A DNA stretch of 64,000 bases from Breviolum minutum Mf 1.05b.01. Lineage: Eukaryota > Sar > Dinophyceae > Suessiales > Symbiodiniaceae. Shown piece after piece: positions 48,052 through 57,755 of the stretch. The stretch spans positions 248,001 to 312,000 of the forward strand of contig DF239089.1 in the NCBI GenBank assembly GCA_000507305.1, written 5' to 3'. The notes below the pieces were generated by a model. The model was not told the origin of the DNA, made no database searches, and saw only the letters and a list, made by a program, of their open reading frames with translations. Made by a program: the position numbers and the translations under genes. Every line of letters begins with the position of its first letter. Within the stretch, counting starts at the first letter, position 1.

Positions 48052-48456
48052 TTGCAGTGGCTTTTTGTGGCGGTTTACATCAAGGATATATCCCCAAGAA
48101 TTTTTGACCCCTCCCGTAGTATTGATGGATTTGATGGTCGAAACATCCCATCCCCAGGTCATAGGATTGTAGGGGGGATACGGGATATCCCTTTCTTAGA
48201 ACATACAAACAGATCCTTAGGCTATTATCACTTACAGGATCACTACCCCTTTGAGCCAAACATTCCTACCTTATCCTTGGTCATGACCTGCGAGTGGTAT
48301 GAGGTTTTACCTCTTCTATTCTTCACTGATTCTATACGTACCTTGGTGCAACAGAGGTGGGAAATGACGGAACAAATCGTTGAGTTTTTTGACGCTGAAA
48401 AAAACATGGCAGATCCATCTGGTGGAGGGAATCCTCCGATGAAACCGGGGATATGA
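48052..48456 (+). CDS. Hypothetical 134-codon open frame
   Basis: Plus frame from near 48052 to TGA at 48454-48456. The second half looks most like protein: MTCEWYEVLPLLFFTDSIRT, then QQRWEMTEQIVEFFDAEKNM, then a Gly/Pro-rich end. The first half (48100-48230) contains GATCCTTA/ATCCCTTTCTTAGAACAT blocks partly resembling 51150-51230, so it may be repeat-derived. No ATG lies at the start, and the first ATG within the better part is in MTCEWYEV. No family recognised. Confidence 0.3.
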   Translation: MQWLFVAVYIKDISPRIFDPSRSIDGFDGRNIPSPGHRIVGGIRDIPFLEHTNRSLGYYHLQDHYPFEPNIPTLSLVMTCEWYEVLPLLFFTDSIRTLVQQRWEMTEQIVEFFDAEKNMADPSGGGNPPMKPGI

Positions 48457-48770
48457 CTCCATTTTTAAACTATTACCATATTTGGAGGATTTTGGAAGAC
48501 TATATGGATACGAATTGTTTCATATATGTAAGGACCCCGGAACCTGAACCAACGAACCATTTTTGACGTGAAAACGTGTCGTTTCACTGGTTGAACATTC
48601 AGGTCGATATTTTCCCAGGTGTTTGTGTCGAACCTGACCTTCCATTCATTGGATTTTAAAACTTCAAGTTGATGGTTGGGTAAAGGAATCGAATCCATCC
48701 TTTTCCGACGTCATCACTGCAACCGTCGGAATCCCCCCCAAAAAACACAGAAAGGTAGGTATGTAGGTAT
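48457..48770. other. Unassigned interval
   Basis: A 77-codon minus frame (48465-48698) without motif. Confidence 0.45.
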
Positions 48771-48872
48771 GTACCCTCCAGGGAACTAACATCATATATC
48801 CCACCAATGGAAAATGAACCTCATCAAACCATCCCTTTGGTTGGGATATGGAATCGTTCCTTGAGAGGGTAG
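48771..48872. mobile_element. Family E element, diverged copy
   Basis: TACCCTCCAGGGAACTAACA at the left and CGTTCCTTGAGAGGGTA at the right. Inner ATATCCCACCAATGG is mirrored by GGTTGGGATATGG. Confidence 0.65.
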
Positions 48873-48989
48873 ATGTACTCTAGATCTTCATGGGAAATAT
48901 GTACCTTCACCTTGCCTGGTGGTTCAACAGGTTCCGTGAAAATCGGCTGGCTGGTCAACATTTACCAGTTTGTTAGGGTGAAACAAAAA
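48873..48989. other. Short unassigned interval
   Basis: No feature. Confidence 0.5.
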
Positions 48990-49087
48990 CTAGGTGGTGG
49001 TTTCAAATACTTTTTATTTGCACCCCAACCTGGGGAAATGATGCAATTTGACTAATATGTTTCAATTGGGTTGAAACCACCAACTAG
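48990..49087 (+). mobile_element. Family A element, copy 17
   Basis: CTAGGTGGTGGTTTCA and GTTGAAACCACCAACTAG. Core 'tgcaccccaacctggggaaa'. Confidence 0.9.
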
Positions 49088-49294
49088 AAAATGGCACCCC
49101 TTGGAAGGTTGCTGGTAGATTTAGGATCTTAATGGGAAATTCTCGATTTTTTTGGGTGAAACTACAGGGCTTGAAGAAACCAAGAGGAGCTAGCAGCTAT
49201 CTACATCTGTCAACCTTAGTGTAGATTGATTGTAGTAGTATAGTTAGCCATTAGAATCTACAAAATGCTATCCAATTTGAAAAGGGGGAAGCTT

Positions 49295-49413
49295 TCTATA
49301 GGTGCTGGCAACTCAAAGATTTTTTGTGTTCACCCCGATCCTTGGGTTTGCGTGATCCACTTTGACTTGCGCATATATTTTTCAAATGGGTTGGTGAAAA
49401 AAACACCAACTAG
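49295..49413 (+). mobile_element. Family A element, copy 18
   Basis: CTATAGGTGCTGGCAACTCA and GTGAAAAAAACACCAACTAG. Core 'ttcaccccgatccttggg' with TTTGCGTGATCCACTTTGAC. Confidence 0.8.
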
Positions 49414-49424
49414 ATGGGGATTAT

Positions 49425-49510
49425 ATGTATACACTAATACCCACTTATGTGGGGATTCTTTCGTAAACCATGGAAATATAAGGATCCCAATTAAAGAAAC
49501 CAGGATCTCA
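49425..49510 (+). repeat. Family R, diverged copy
   Basis: 'ttcgtaaaccatggaaat', ATAAGGATCCCAATTAAAGA and ACCAGGATCTCAG follow the order at 23795-23850. Confidence 0.5.
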
Positions 49511-49628
49511 GTGGCTTTCGTATCGAACCGCCAAGGAGTGTGTCTTGGGTGTCTTCTTTCATTGGTTTGGTTCGGACCTCGGGGGCTAAAAAACAACGAC
49601 TTGGACTCGGAGCGATGGTTTAAGGTAT

Positions 49629-49755
49629 GGTACTTGGATGTCCCAGGAAGTTAGTAAATGGTTAGTAAATGGGTTATAACCAACTTATAAATGGGGTATA
49701 TTGGTGATATAATCCATTTACTAACCATTTACTAACTTCCTGGGACATCCAAGTA
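49629..49755. mobile_element. Family C, 'CTTGGATGTCC' subfamily, near-perfect palindrome
   Basis: TACTTGGATGTCCCAGGAAG and CTTCCTGGGACATCCAAGTA are exact inverted ends. Inner TTAGTAAATGGTTAGTAAAT is mirrored by ATTTACTAACCATTTACTAA. One of the youngest-looking elements here. Confidence 0.95.
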
Positions 49756-49828
49756 TGGTAAAACTCCTTGGCAGCGCGGCGAACGGGTGTAGAAATTCCT
49801 CCCCAGATTTGGCAAAAAAAACATCTTC

Positions 49829-49942
49829 CAGGCAATTCAAAGCCGTGACCTTTTGATTCCTGATCGTTTGAGGTAACCTTTCCAAAAGGGGTACGTGAAC
49901 TCACCATCCCCAAAAAACGGTCACAATCGCAGAATTGCCAGG
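49829..49942. mobile_element. Family L element, copy 4
   Basis: CCAGGCAATTCAAAGCCGTG at the left and CAATCGCAGAATTGCCAGG at the right. Inner GTAACCTTTCCAAAAGGGG is a second small hairpin. Confidence 0.75.
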
Positions 49943-50228
49943 TTAGGGTTATGTTTTTTTTCTGGCCGCTTACTATAAGTGGTATAATTTTGGGATGCCA
50001 CTTACCTTCCTGAATGCCAATCACAAGGGTCCCGGGTTAATAAGGATCTACTAAACATGCAATGTCATTCCTGCTGGTGCCTGTTACTTGGAGGGGATTT
50101 GGCATCCCAAGGTATAATTTCATTATGGTAGTGAAAAACTAAGAACGACTTTCGGATCGAAAGGAAGAAAGTCACACAAAACATCACAAAAGTGCAGCCG
50201 ATCAGAAGCCAACAAAATCATTGTGAAA
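49943..50228. other. Unassigned interval
   Basis: Start of a 116-codon minus frame (49674-50024) that runs through L and C repeats. Not called. Confidence 0.45.
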
Positions 50229-50340
50229 CTTACAACCCTAAGAATCATGGGATCTCATTTCACTGGTGGGACCTGGAGATCTAAAAGACCATCCAAACCC
50301 TCTTTTGTTCGCAGGGTCCCAGCTGATTTTCAAGGAAGAA
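50229..50340 (+). mobile_element. Family I element, copy
   Basis: AACCCTAAGAATCATGGGAT at the left, 'cactggtgggacctggagat', GACCATCCAAACCC and CAGGGTCCCAGCTGATTTTC. Confidence 0.7.
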
Positions 50341-50427
50341 AAAGGTGCAACGAAAATCTCTGGAATGTACACGATAAGTAGCTGAGCCCTAAAGACCAAC
50401 CCAAACAGAAACCCTTGGATCTTTCTA

Positions 50428-50546
50428 AGGTTGTTTCAACACACCTTTGGAACACACCCCTAAACCTTTACCAACAGGCTATGAAGGGATTCCTTTCATT
50501 GTTGGCTAGGAGGATTGCCTGGGGTGTGCTCTACCGGTGCGTTGTC
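50428..50546. mobile_element. Family J element, copy 2
   Basis: AAGGTTGTTTCAACACACCT at the left matches the copy at 726 to near the centre. The right end is eroded (GGTGCGTTGTCATTTACTTG). Confidence 0.75.
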
Positions 50547-51228
50547 ATTTACTTGGAATCTTCACAAGCCAACGAATCAAAAACCTTTCTTACAGAGCTT
50601 GGGCCTCACTAAAAGCTGGGGTAGATATGATCCACAGTCAACCATAGTGGACCTAACCTTTATGAACTCTAGCCTGTCAAAATTCAGGGTCATTTCTTTT
50701 TGCAAGTCTAAAAAGGGGAAACATGTGTGTTTACATATTTTTTTGAGACCCTTTTTATGAAGCCTGGCTCTTTCTGACTATTGAATTTTGTAAAAGTATA
50801 TGTATTGGAATCATGGTCTGGAACGTCTGTTTTGATGGTTCGCGAATTGGTTGCTTGACTGGTCATAGGAGTCATAGGTCCTGTTTAGAATATCGCAGGG
50901 TATTTTTTTGGCAGTGCCGAAAAATGTTCGTATCAACACAAAGTCTTTCCCAGCGAACCTCTTGTGGCCAAAAAGTCAGTTACTGTATAGACACCATATT
51001 TGTTTGGCAATTCTACTCGAAAAAGTTGCTATAAAATTTGCTACGATATACTGTATAAAAAGGCTTGCGGCAACAATTGGAAACATGTACCCTAAGAATA
51101 TAGACACCTTCCGGTCGAGTGAGTAGGATTCATTGATGGTCTCAATCCCATCCCTAGAATATATAGGATTTGTTTGGGGATGTTTGGAGAAATCCCTTTT
51201 TAGGACATGACCTTACAGATCCTTACGG
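50547..51228. other. Unassigned interval
   Basis: Plus frames 50515-50760, 50813-51034 and 50908-51126 have no motif. Confidence 0.45.
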
Positions 51229-51350
51229 TTACACTCTGGTAAACTAACATAGCAATAGAAAACAGACCTTTGAAATAGATATTTTTCAAGAAAAAGCCAA
51301 AAAACATGGGGATATTCCAGCCAGCCATGTTAGTTTGCCACAGGGTGTAC
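51229..51350. mobile_element. Family E element, 'GGTAAACTAACATAG' variant
   Basis: TTACACTCTGGTAAACTAAC at the left and GTTAGTTTGCCACAGGGTGT at the right. The core 'catggggatattccagcc' is as at 9101. Confidence 0.8.
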
Positions 51351-51435
51351 CTTAAGGTCAAAATAGATGGCTTGCCGATACCAAAATGTATAGGTTAGTT
51401 TTAGGGTCCTTCTATATAAACCAATATGTAGCTGT
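51351..51435 (-). repeat. Family T repeat, copy 2 (reverse)
   Basis: TCAAAATAGATGGCTTGCCG, 'taggttagttttagggtcc' and 'aaaccaatatgtag' are the reverse complement of 16155-16272. Confidence 0.7.
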
Positions 51436-51462
51436 ACACGTTGTTTTTTTTCGAACACCCCA

Positions 51463-51563
51463 CTACGTGGTGGTTTCATTTTTTTTAATTTTCACCCCTA
51501 CTAGGGGAAGGTTTCCAATTTGACTTTTTCATATTTGTCAAATGGGATGAAACCACCAACTAG
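51463..51563 (+). mobile_element. Family A element, copy 19
   Basis: CTACGTGGTGGTTTCA and GATGAAACCACCAACTAG. Core 'ttcacccctactaggggaag'. Confidence 0.85.
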
Positions 51564-51741
51564 TACATGTTTTTGTTTTTTTTTCGGACACCCTAAATTT
51601 GGCCGTTTCCACACCTTTTTCCCCGACACTCCACCGCCTTTGTTTTTTCACCCCCCCCGTTGGCTTCGCAGCTTGGCCTTCGGATGAATCCTTCTACGGC
51701 TTTGATGAGGAAGGCGTGCTGGCTGCTTTTTTTTAATCTTT
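51564..51741. other. Short unassigned interval
   Basis: A minus frame (51593-51808) overlaps the B element. No motif. Confidence 0.45.
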
Positions 51742-51820
51742 GCCGTAGGATCCACGGGAATGACATACCAATGTAGGTAAATATAGGTAAATATAATATA
51801 CCATACATGGATCCTATGGG
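51742..51820. mobile_element. Family B element, internally shortened copy
   Basis: CCGTAGGATCCACGGGAATG at the left and CCATACATGGATCCTATGGG at the right. The left inner arm TTTACCTAC is lost while GTAGGTAAATATAGGTAAAT is partly duplicated. Confidence 0.85.
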
Positions 51821-51837
51821 TTTTGTTTATTTGGCTT

Positions 51838-51890
51838 ATTTTTTACGGATTTTACCTGGGTAAATCACCATGAAAGCACCATTTGGAGGA
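51838..51890 (+). repeat. Family K fragment
   Basis: TTTTTTACGGATTTTACCTG and 'aaatcaccatgaaagcacc', the 5' part of K only. Confidence 0.5.
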
Positions 51891-52054
51891 TGATTTGACC
51901 CCACTTAGGATACCGTGGTTGGTGAATCGTTAAGGGGGGGTAAAACAAGAACAAACCAAACCATCAAACCATTTAGAAGTCGACCAACCCCAGGGGACGA
52001 AAGCTAACCATGGTTCTTCAACCACTTACTAAACGGAATTCATCCTCCAAGGAT
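51891..52054. other. Short unassigned interval
   Basis: 'ggaggatgatttgaccccac' and 'ttcatcctccaaggat' may be a decayed family M copy. Confidence 0.35.
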
Positions 52055-52165
52055 ACCCTTCCTGAAACTAATAGCATGAAGATTGATGGTTGGAAGACGA
52101 TGTTGTTTTTTTTGGGAAAAAGGCCTAGGTTCAGGGGCGAACTGTTAGTTTCAGGGGTTACGTTA
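52055..52165. mobile_element. Family E element, 'CTTCCTGAAACTAA' variant
   Basis: GATACCCTTCCTGAAACTAA at the left and CTGTTAGTTTCAGGGGTTAC at the right, with 'gatggttggaagac' in the centre. Confidence 0.75.
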
Positions 52166-52371
52166 GTTTTTTTTGGGGGGGATGGGGGGTGGGAGGGGAA
52201 AGCAGTATGACTAGCAATCATTAGCAAGTGGATGAGGTCACTCGTACCGAAGAAGAAGCTTTCAGAAGATATGGTCTCTGAATTTTCCAGGTAGGGTTGT
52301 GTTAAAACAAGAAAGAACACACAAATGTAATGATGAGGATAGTAATTGATATCATTGCATACCATGGCTCC
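52166..52371. other. Short unassigned interval
   Basis: G-runs at 52175-52195. A 115-codon minus frame (52018-52365) is partly repeat-derived and not called. Confidence 0.45.
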
Positions 52372-52510
52372 CTAAGACTTCTAGGATCTCATTTCACTGG
52401 ATCTCATTTTACTGGTGGGGACTGGAGATCCAAAAGAACAAACCCTGAAGAAAAAGCAAAGTCAGTCACCCTCTATATATAGGAGGGTCCCAAGCCTCCA
52501 CTGATTCCCT
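52372..52510 (+). mobile_element. Family I element with a small internal duplication
   Basis: CCCTAAGACTTCTAGGATCT at the left. GGATCTCATTTCACT is immediately followed by a near copy GGATCTCATTTTACT, a 15-bp tandem duplication absent from other I copies. 'ggactggagatccaaaag' and AGTCAGTCACCC follow. Confidence 0.7.
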
Positions 52511-52687
52511 TTTCAGATGTTTTTATATCCCGACACGTGCTTCATCAATATTTGGTGATTGCCAAAAAAAGTGGGTAATTATTGCTGTAATACTTATAGC
52601 ACATCACCCCTACAACAAACATATGTAGCTAACATCACCCATGAGCCCCTGCTTATTACAACAAGTTCACCATTTTTCATCCCTTAA
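52511..52687. other. Short unassigned interval
   Basis: No feature. Confidence 0.5.
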
Positions 52688-52888
52688 ATGCCAGGTAGCG
52701 AGGCAGAAAAGACGCCTTTGTTGGACAAGGCACCCATGGTCAACACAAAACATCACAAACGCCTCCGGATTGTGGTGGATAGCCCGAGGTGGTTTTTGAA
52801 AAATCTTGGAGATCGCTGTTTTTTGGAAGCGCAAAAGGTGTTTTTTCTTTTGAAAGCTTGGATTGGAATTCCAAAGACACCCAACTAG
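52688..52888 (+). CDS. Hypothetical 66-residue open frame
   Basis: ATG to TAG in sequence free of recognised repeats. Hydrophilic N terminus (MPGSEAEKTPLLDKAPMVN), then an amphipathic, basic segment (RLRIVVDSPRWFLKNLGDR) and a hydrophobic stretch (AQKVFFLLKAWIGI). The composition is more protein-like than most frames here, and a purine-rich tract follows. The minus strand is open for 93 codons across it. No family recognised. Confidence 0.28.
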   Translation: MPGSEAEKTPLLDKAPMVNTKHHKRLRIVVDSPRWFLKNLGDRCFLEAQKVFFLLKAWIGIPKTPN

Positions 52889-52984
52889 AGAACAGCCACT
52901 AAAGAAAAAAACAGTTGCAAGAATCAAGGCATCAAGACACCCAAACAAAAAGAAAAAAAAGACGAGTTTACAGTCGGTTGGAAG

Positions 52985-53179
52985 ATGAACTTATTTTCCC
53001 CAGGTGTTTTGTTGTTTTGGGGGAAAGCACTTAAGCTTGGTCGATTTTTTTCTCCAGATCTGTATCTTTTTAGATCTTCGGCAGGTTCAAACACCCGGAG
53101 TTCTGAAGCGTATCCAACGATTTTTGATGTTGCTGGCAGACGTGAAAATTTGTTGGTTGAGTTTCAATCAAACAGCTAA
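52985..53179 (+). other. Possible exon, two competing frames
   Basis: One plus frame reads SSAGSNTRSSEAYPTIFDVA and the next reads DLRQVQTPGVLKRIQRFLML, both over 53080-53170. An AG precedes GTTCAAACACC at 53083. No family or confident splice pair. Confidence 0.22.
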
Positions 53180-53712
53180 GGTGCTTTGCTATTTAGATTA
53201 TGTATATACACGACATATATGTATATATAGAATATGTTTATTTACAGTATATTTATTTATATATAACGACCAACCGTCTTTACTTCGTGGGGTTTTAAAG
53301 ATCACCTTTAGTAGCTTCAAATAAGACATTTGTTGGTTTCGAGTTTTCCATCGGTTAGTCTCCATATATCCATGGGTTAGTTTTTTTGTGATGTTTATAC
53401 GAGGTGATCATATATAGGAGATATAGCAAACCCTGGCCCAACATGGTTTGAAAAGGATACAGAAATCTGATTCAGAGACATGAAACCTGATCATTTGGGT
53501 GTATTGAACAAAAAAACTAATATTGGATATTATTGGTTCGCTGGGGAAGGGTTCAACAAAATGAACTATATATTTTTCTTACGAAAGCCGCGCAGCTATG
53601 AACAACTTTTTACCCTTTAAACTTGATGAAGATTTGTTGTTCTCATGGGTGACTTTTTTCTTTTCCTTTAAAACTGGGTAGCAACAAGAAAAGCACCCAC
53701 CACCTCGAAATA
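53180..53712. other. Unassigned interval
   Basis: TA-rich tract at 53200-53265. No gene or repeat end. Confidence 0.5.
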
Positions 53713-53830
53713 TCACCACCCGAAGAATCATGGGATCTCATTTCACTGGTGGGGACCGGAGATCCCAAAGACCAACCCCTGCTTAAAAAACAGAGTCAGT
53801 CATCCCTTCTTTTTGGAGGATCCAAGGGCA
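53713..53830 (+). mobile_element. Family I element, copy
   Basis: GAAGAATCATGGGATCTCAT, 'cactggtggggaccggagat', CCAACCCCTGCTTAAAAAAC and AGAGTCAGTCATCCC. Confidence 0.7.
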
Positions 53831-54021
53831 ATTGTAAACATTTTGACCCATTCCAAACATCTTTTCCCAGTTTTGTAAGCACATCCTCATATTTTCCCCC
53901 GGAAGTTTCCGGGCTTCCAGGCTTGATTGGAAGCCCCACGGAGTCGAATCTGCGGTTGGAAACAAAAAAAAGAAAGTCGAAAATGGGTCGTCGGCCCCGG
54001 CGAGTTGAATCGGGGTATATA
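53831..54021. other. Short interval open on both strands
   Basis: A plus frame (53749-54096) and minus frames (53783-54052, 53796-54044) are all open. The patch at 53890-54010 is G+C-richer. The plus reading gives FPPEVSGLPGLIGSPTESNL. Coding possible but unresolved. Confidence 0.25.
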
Positions 54022-54152
54022 CCTGGAAGTCCAAGGCCAACCATTTATACATGGTCGTTTCAATTGGATGATGATGTCTGCCAAATCTTTAAATAGAAAA
54101 TGGTTCATCAATCCATCCATTTATAAATGGTTAGCCGGTTGGCCTTGGCGTG
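54022..54152. mobile_element. Family G element, 'CCAAGGCCAACC' variant
   Basis: CTGGAAGTCCAAGGCCAACC at the left, GGTTGGCCTTGG at the right. Core 'caattggatgatgatgtctg' and AAATAGAAAATGG. Confidence 0.8.
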
Positions 54153-54238
54153 GAAAAGGTATACCGGTATAGGTTGAAATCATCAGTGCCTTCCAGGTAG
54201 ACTGGCAAACATATGGCATATGGTTTCCTTACCCGGTC
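54153..54238. other. Short spacer
   Basis: No feature. Confidence 0.5.
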
Positions 54239-54356
54239 TAACTCCGGTAAACTAACATAGCTAACTGGAACATGGACCAGGATTTGAGTCGATGTATTTC
54301 CTATTGAAAAATGGGGATATTCCAGCAATCGCTATGTTAGTTTACCAGAGGGTATA
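54239..54356. mobile_element. Family E element, 'GGTAAACTAACATAG' variant, complete
   Basis: CTCCGGTAAACTAACATAGC at the left and GCTATGTTAGTTTACCAGAG at the right. 'atttcctattgaaaaatggg' is shared with 9101. Confidence 0.9.
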
Positions 54357-54365
54357 AGACATCAC

Positions 54366-54417
54366 ACCTTGTAAACTGGGTATTTTCCATCACAGCCAGC
54401 TATGTTAGTTTTCCAGC
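54366..54417. repeat. Family E right-end fragment
   Basis: ACCTTGTAAACTGGG and CAGCCAGCTATGTTAGTTTT, a short second copy immediately after the complete one. Confidence 0.55.
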
Positions 54418-54578
54418 CAGCAAAAAAACCCATGAAAACGGGACCCCCCAGCCTTTGGAGGTATTTTTTACAAGGTATGTAAAATGGAGGTCCAAAGGTC
54501 CAAATGTGATGAAACCTCCTCAGGTGTGACTGGATGTACATGTTGTTTTTTTTTCCCATCCTCTCTTTAGACCTAAAC
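54418..54578. other. Short unassigned interval
   Basis: No feature. Confidence 0.5.
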
Positions 54579-54688
54579 CTAGTTGGTGGTAACTCAAATA
54601 TTTCTTTATGTTCACCCCGAACTTTGGGGAAGGTGAACCCAATTTGACGGGCATATTTTTCAAATGGGTTGGTTCAACCACCAACTAG
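54579..54688 (+). mobile_element. Family A element, copy 20
   Basis: CTAGTTGGTGGTAACTCAAA and GGTTCAACCACCAACTAG. Core 'ttcaccccgaactttggggaa'. The only copy whose left end reads CTAGTT, identical to the inverted right end. Confidence 0.9.
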
Positions 54689-54945
54689 TATATAGTTGAG
54701 GTATTTATGAAAGCACCCCCCCCCTTTTTACAAACACTGATCCTCAGAAGGTATGTTGGAAGAGGTTTGTTTGAACAACCCAACCATCATATTGTCAACG
54801 TCATTTCTGTCTTTGAATCATTTCTGGCAGCTTTATTGCAAAATCAGACATTACTTTATTGCAGTACAAACATCCATAAATGTCATCCAAAAGTTGTGGA
54901 CAACACTATCTTCATGTCAGTCCTCACGAAGCTAAAAGCACCTGC
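54689..54945. other. Unassigned interval
   Basis: C-run at 54716-54724. Plus frames 54707-54952 and 54753-54935 without motif. Confidence 0.45.
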
Positions 54946-55053
54946 CAGGTGATTCAAAGCGCCCTTTTGATTCCTTAGTTGGAAGGTCACGATTCGCCTT
55001 TTTGAAGGGTCACTTCACCATCCCAAAAAGGTCACAATCGCAGCATTGCCAAG
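54946..55053. mobile_element. Family L element, copy 5
   Basis: GCCAGGTGATTCAAAGCGCC at the left and GGTCACAATCGCAGCATTGCC at the right (the right end resembles the copy at 49829, the left that at 57897). GAAGGGTCACTTCACCATCC inside. Confidence 0.75.
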
Positions 55054-55202
55054 TACATGATTTCATAGCCAACTGGGCGTTTGAAAACCCCAAGTGGGGT
55101 TTCCAATCGTCACAGATGTCACAGATTCCCCGAGTCGGTTTCTACGTAGTATTCCCCCACGTACTCGTAGCTCCCAACAACAAGAGTGAAGACATCCTAA
55201 AC
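55054..55202. other. Short unassigned interval
   Basis: No feature. Confidence 0.5.
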
Positions 55203-55299
55203 CTAGGTGGTTTCAAATATTCTTTATTTTCATCCCGATCCTTGGGGAAATGATGAAATTTGACTCATATTTTTCAAATGGGTTGAAACCTCCAACTAG
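55203..55299 (+). mobile_element. Family A element, copy 21
   Basis: CTAGGTGGTTTCAAATATTC and GTTGAAACCTCCAACTAG. Core 'ttcatcccgatccttgggg'. The left arm has lost one GGT. Confidence 0.9.
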
Positions 55300-55350
55300 T
55301 AAACTCATTGAAGATCTTGAAATTGTACCATATAAATTGTCATCTTCCCT

Positions 55351-55443
55351 AAGGCTTCCAAACCACCTGGTGTTCCGAGGTGTGACTGGACCCCCCAAAA
55401 AAACATACCATCCAAACACCAAACCTCACGAGGTGCTTGGAAG
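55351..55443 (-). mobile_element. Family Q element, reverse orientation
   Basis: GGCTTCCAAACCACCTGGTG at the left, ATACCATCCAAACACCAAAC in the centre, and GAGGTGCTTGGAAGAC at the right. Confidence 0.65.
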
Positions 55444-56140
55444 ACTAGGGCTTCACTTTCTCCCGCGTTTTTTTGCAAAAAATCACATGATTATATACCC
55501 TAAGGATCCAGGTATCTCCTAAGGAAGGGATTTCCCCTATAATCCTATTCTGGTGATGGGATTGGAACCCTCAATCCTATTCGATCCGGGAGGTCTGGAT
55601 TCTTAGGAATATTCATTATGTTTTTATTTTTTCCCAGAAACATCTCAACTTGGGACATATTTTTTTAAAACTCAATCCATGGATGGATCCATCACGTTGG
55701 TCAACACGCTGCTGCTGTTGGCTCGACAGCCTTGGATTTGGAAAACCCACCATCTCCAATCCAACCTCCGTCGGTATCCGTGCCGCTATTGGACTTTTGA
55801 GGCTGATTTTGGGAGCCGCAAGTTGTCTATAGTAAATGAGTTGAGATTTTTCTAAGGGTTTTGAGAGATGTAAATATATGTAAATTAAACCCACAAAAAG
55901 GTACAAAGCAACTTTGGGTAGATTTTTCGGACTAATTACTAAGTTTTGCCCAGGGGGCCTGAGAGGCTTTTAGAGATTTTGGCTAGTAGAAATGGTGGAC
56001 ATTCACCGAATGGCATCATGTCGTTTCTTTCCTGGGGCACAGGTGGGCTTGGTTAGTGGCAATGAGATATTTGCTGTACTTCTCCGAAAAAGCCCTGACC
56101 ATGCAAAATGGTCAACAGAACAAAACAACAAAATCACAGA
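55444..56140. other. Unassigned interval
   Basis: A 96-codon minus frame (55616-55906) contains a Gln-run and Arg/Ser-rich stretch. No motif. Nothing else. Confidence 0.45.
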
Positions 56141-56247
56141 CTAGGTGGTGGATGGTGGTGGTTTCATTTTTTTTTCACCCCTATTTGGGGAAGATGAACC
56201 CAATTTGACTAGTATGTTTCAAAGGGGTTGGTTCGACCACCAACTAG
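56141..56247 (+). mobile_element. Family A element with duplicated left arm
   Basis: CTAGGTGGTGGATGGTGGTG shows the GGTGGTGG arm twice. Right end GGTTCGACCACCAACTAG. Core 'ttcacccctatttggggaag'. Confidence 0.9.
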
Positions 56248-56267
56248 CAGATCATTCAAAATGACCA

Positions 56268-56335
56268 AACTTTATCCCCTGGTTAAAGGTCACTTTCAGT
56301 AACCTTTTTAAATGGTGGTCACCAGCCAGGTCAGT
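56268..56335. repeat. Family L, shortened copy
   Basis: CCCCTGGTTAAAGGTCACTT, AGTAACCTTTTTAAATGG and GTCACCAGCCAGG. About 68 bp. Confidence 0.5.
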
Positions 56336-56939
56336 GCTTTGCGGTCCATGAAATTTTTGTTGAGAAGCACAACAACTTTAAAGCACCTTTTTACGGATTG
56401 GCATCTTAAAAGGAAAGGTAAGAATCAAAAGTCTTCCAACTGTCACAAATGAGCAACGTCTAAAACGTAGGAAGCTTCAGTTTTTAGATAAACGGTTTTG
56501 CAAAACCTAGGCAGAAGAAAAGTATATAAGCCTAGGATACAGATACAGCAACAGAAATCAAAATGCTCAAATGTTTTGTGGATGTTTTGGGTAGTGGCTA
56601 TTTCTTTAAACAGCAAGTTTTAGTGTCACAATTTGGTGTGGATTTTTCCGAGAATTCCGGAGAATTCCATTATCTTTAGGGTGCGCAAAAGTCAGTTTCT
56701 GGGATTTTTGGGGGGTGTACTGTATGCTTTCCTTTTTTGGAATGCCTTAATTCCTGAAAGAAACGTGGTCCCCCAATGTTGGCTCCGGATGGAATATATT
56801 TTTTTTGAGTAGATCTCCAAATCATATTTTTGGGGCATCTCAACAAACTGGGCTTAAAAGGTCGTCAATTGGATTTTTCGCAAGATGTTGCATTAAAAGC
56901 ATCTCCTGGAATGTAGGGTGCATTATTATAAGACAAGAT
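56336..56939. other. Unassigned interval
   Basis: No frame above 60 codons and no repeat end recognised. 'gagaattccggagaattcc' at 56650 is a short direct repeat. Confidence 0.5.
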
Positions 56940-57016
56940 ATGGGGATGGTTTACAATGGAAAACCCTATTAAAATGGATGATTTGGGGGTGCCATTATTT
57001 TCGGAAACATCCATAT
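56940..57016. repeat. Family H right half
   Basis: 'atggtttacaatggaaaacc', 'ggatgatttgggggtgcc' and TTCGGAAACATCCATATG. The left end is replaced by unrelated sequence. Confidence 0.65.
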
Positions 57017-57118
57017 GATCCAAATTTATCCAAGATATTTTCCCTAGAGAAACGAGCAGCAAAAGCAAGCCTTGGGCTCGAAAAAGGAAATGAGAAAGTC
57101 TTCCAAACGTCCATATAG
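57017..57118. repeat. Family P non-palindromic repeat, copy 2
   Basis: 'gatccaaatttatccaagat', AGAGAAACGAGCAGCAAAAG and GGAAATGAGAAAGTCTTCCA match 17735-17845. Begins exactly where the H right end finishes. Confidence 0.7.
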
Positions 57119-57329
57119 CAACATGCCTAATACTTTGAGGGCCAAGATAGCCTACTATCTTGGGGGCAGTGATGATAGCACTCAGGGCAACCAGTGCAAC
57201 TTGCCCCAATTTTGTTTTCTGGGGAATTTTTAGCCTTTGACTCAGCCAATGGTTAACCTTGAAACTTTTGGGGACTAATATTTAGTAGGAAAAATGTCGT
57301 TTAAGCTTAAAACACACATCCTGGAACCT
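57119..57329. other. Short unassigned interval
   Basis: No feature. Confidence 0.5.
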
Positions 57330-57440
57330 CAAACATCCATTTATTCGTGGTTGTTTCAATTGCATGATGATTCCAATTCTTTACATAGGAAATGGATGGA
57401 AATGGTTTGAAATCACCAAACTTCCATCCATTTTATGGTC
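57330..57440. mobile_element. Family G element, copy
   Basis: CCTGGAACCTCAAACATCCA at the left, core 'caattgcatgatgattcc' and ACATAGGAAATGG. The right end is eroded after 'ccatccattttatggtc'. Confidence 0.75.
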
Positions 57441-57755
57441 AGCTCGCGACCTCCAACGTGCCAGGGGCGAACGAAGAATGAGTCTGGGATGCTTAGCAAG
57501 TTAACGACTTTTAGGTGAAGAAAAACAACGGGAATTGCGGGGGTTCAAAACGGGAAGGTGATCACCAGCCACAAATTATGACTTCCACCAGCCAGTGATG
57601 AACCTAAAAGCCGCCCCTTTGGGAATATTTTCCCAACAAAGATGTGGAAAGGGTCAGTTTTAGTGCAAGAAATGGCTAGGTAACATGAGGGTTTTGGTTG
57701 TTTTGAAGATCAGGTCACTTGGATCAGAACAAGGTTCAGGTTTTTTTGGGAGGGT
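57441..57755. other. Unassigned interval
   Basis: No feature. Confidence 0.5.
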
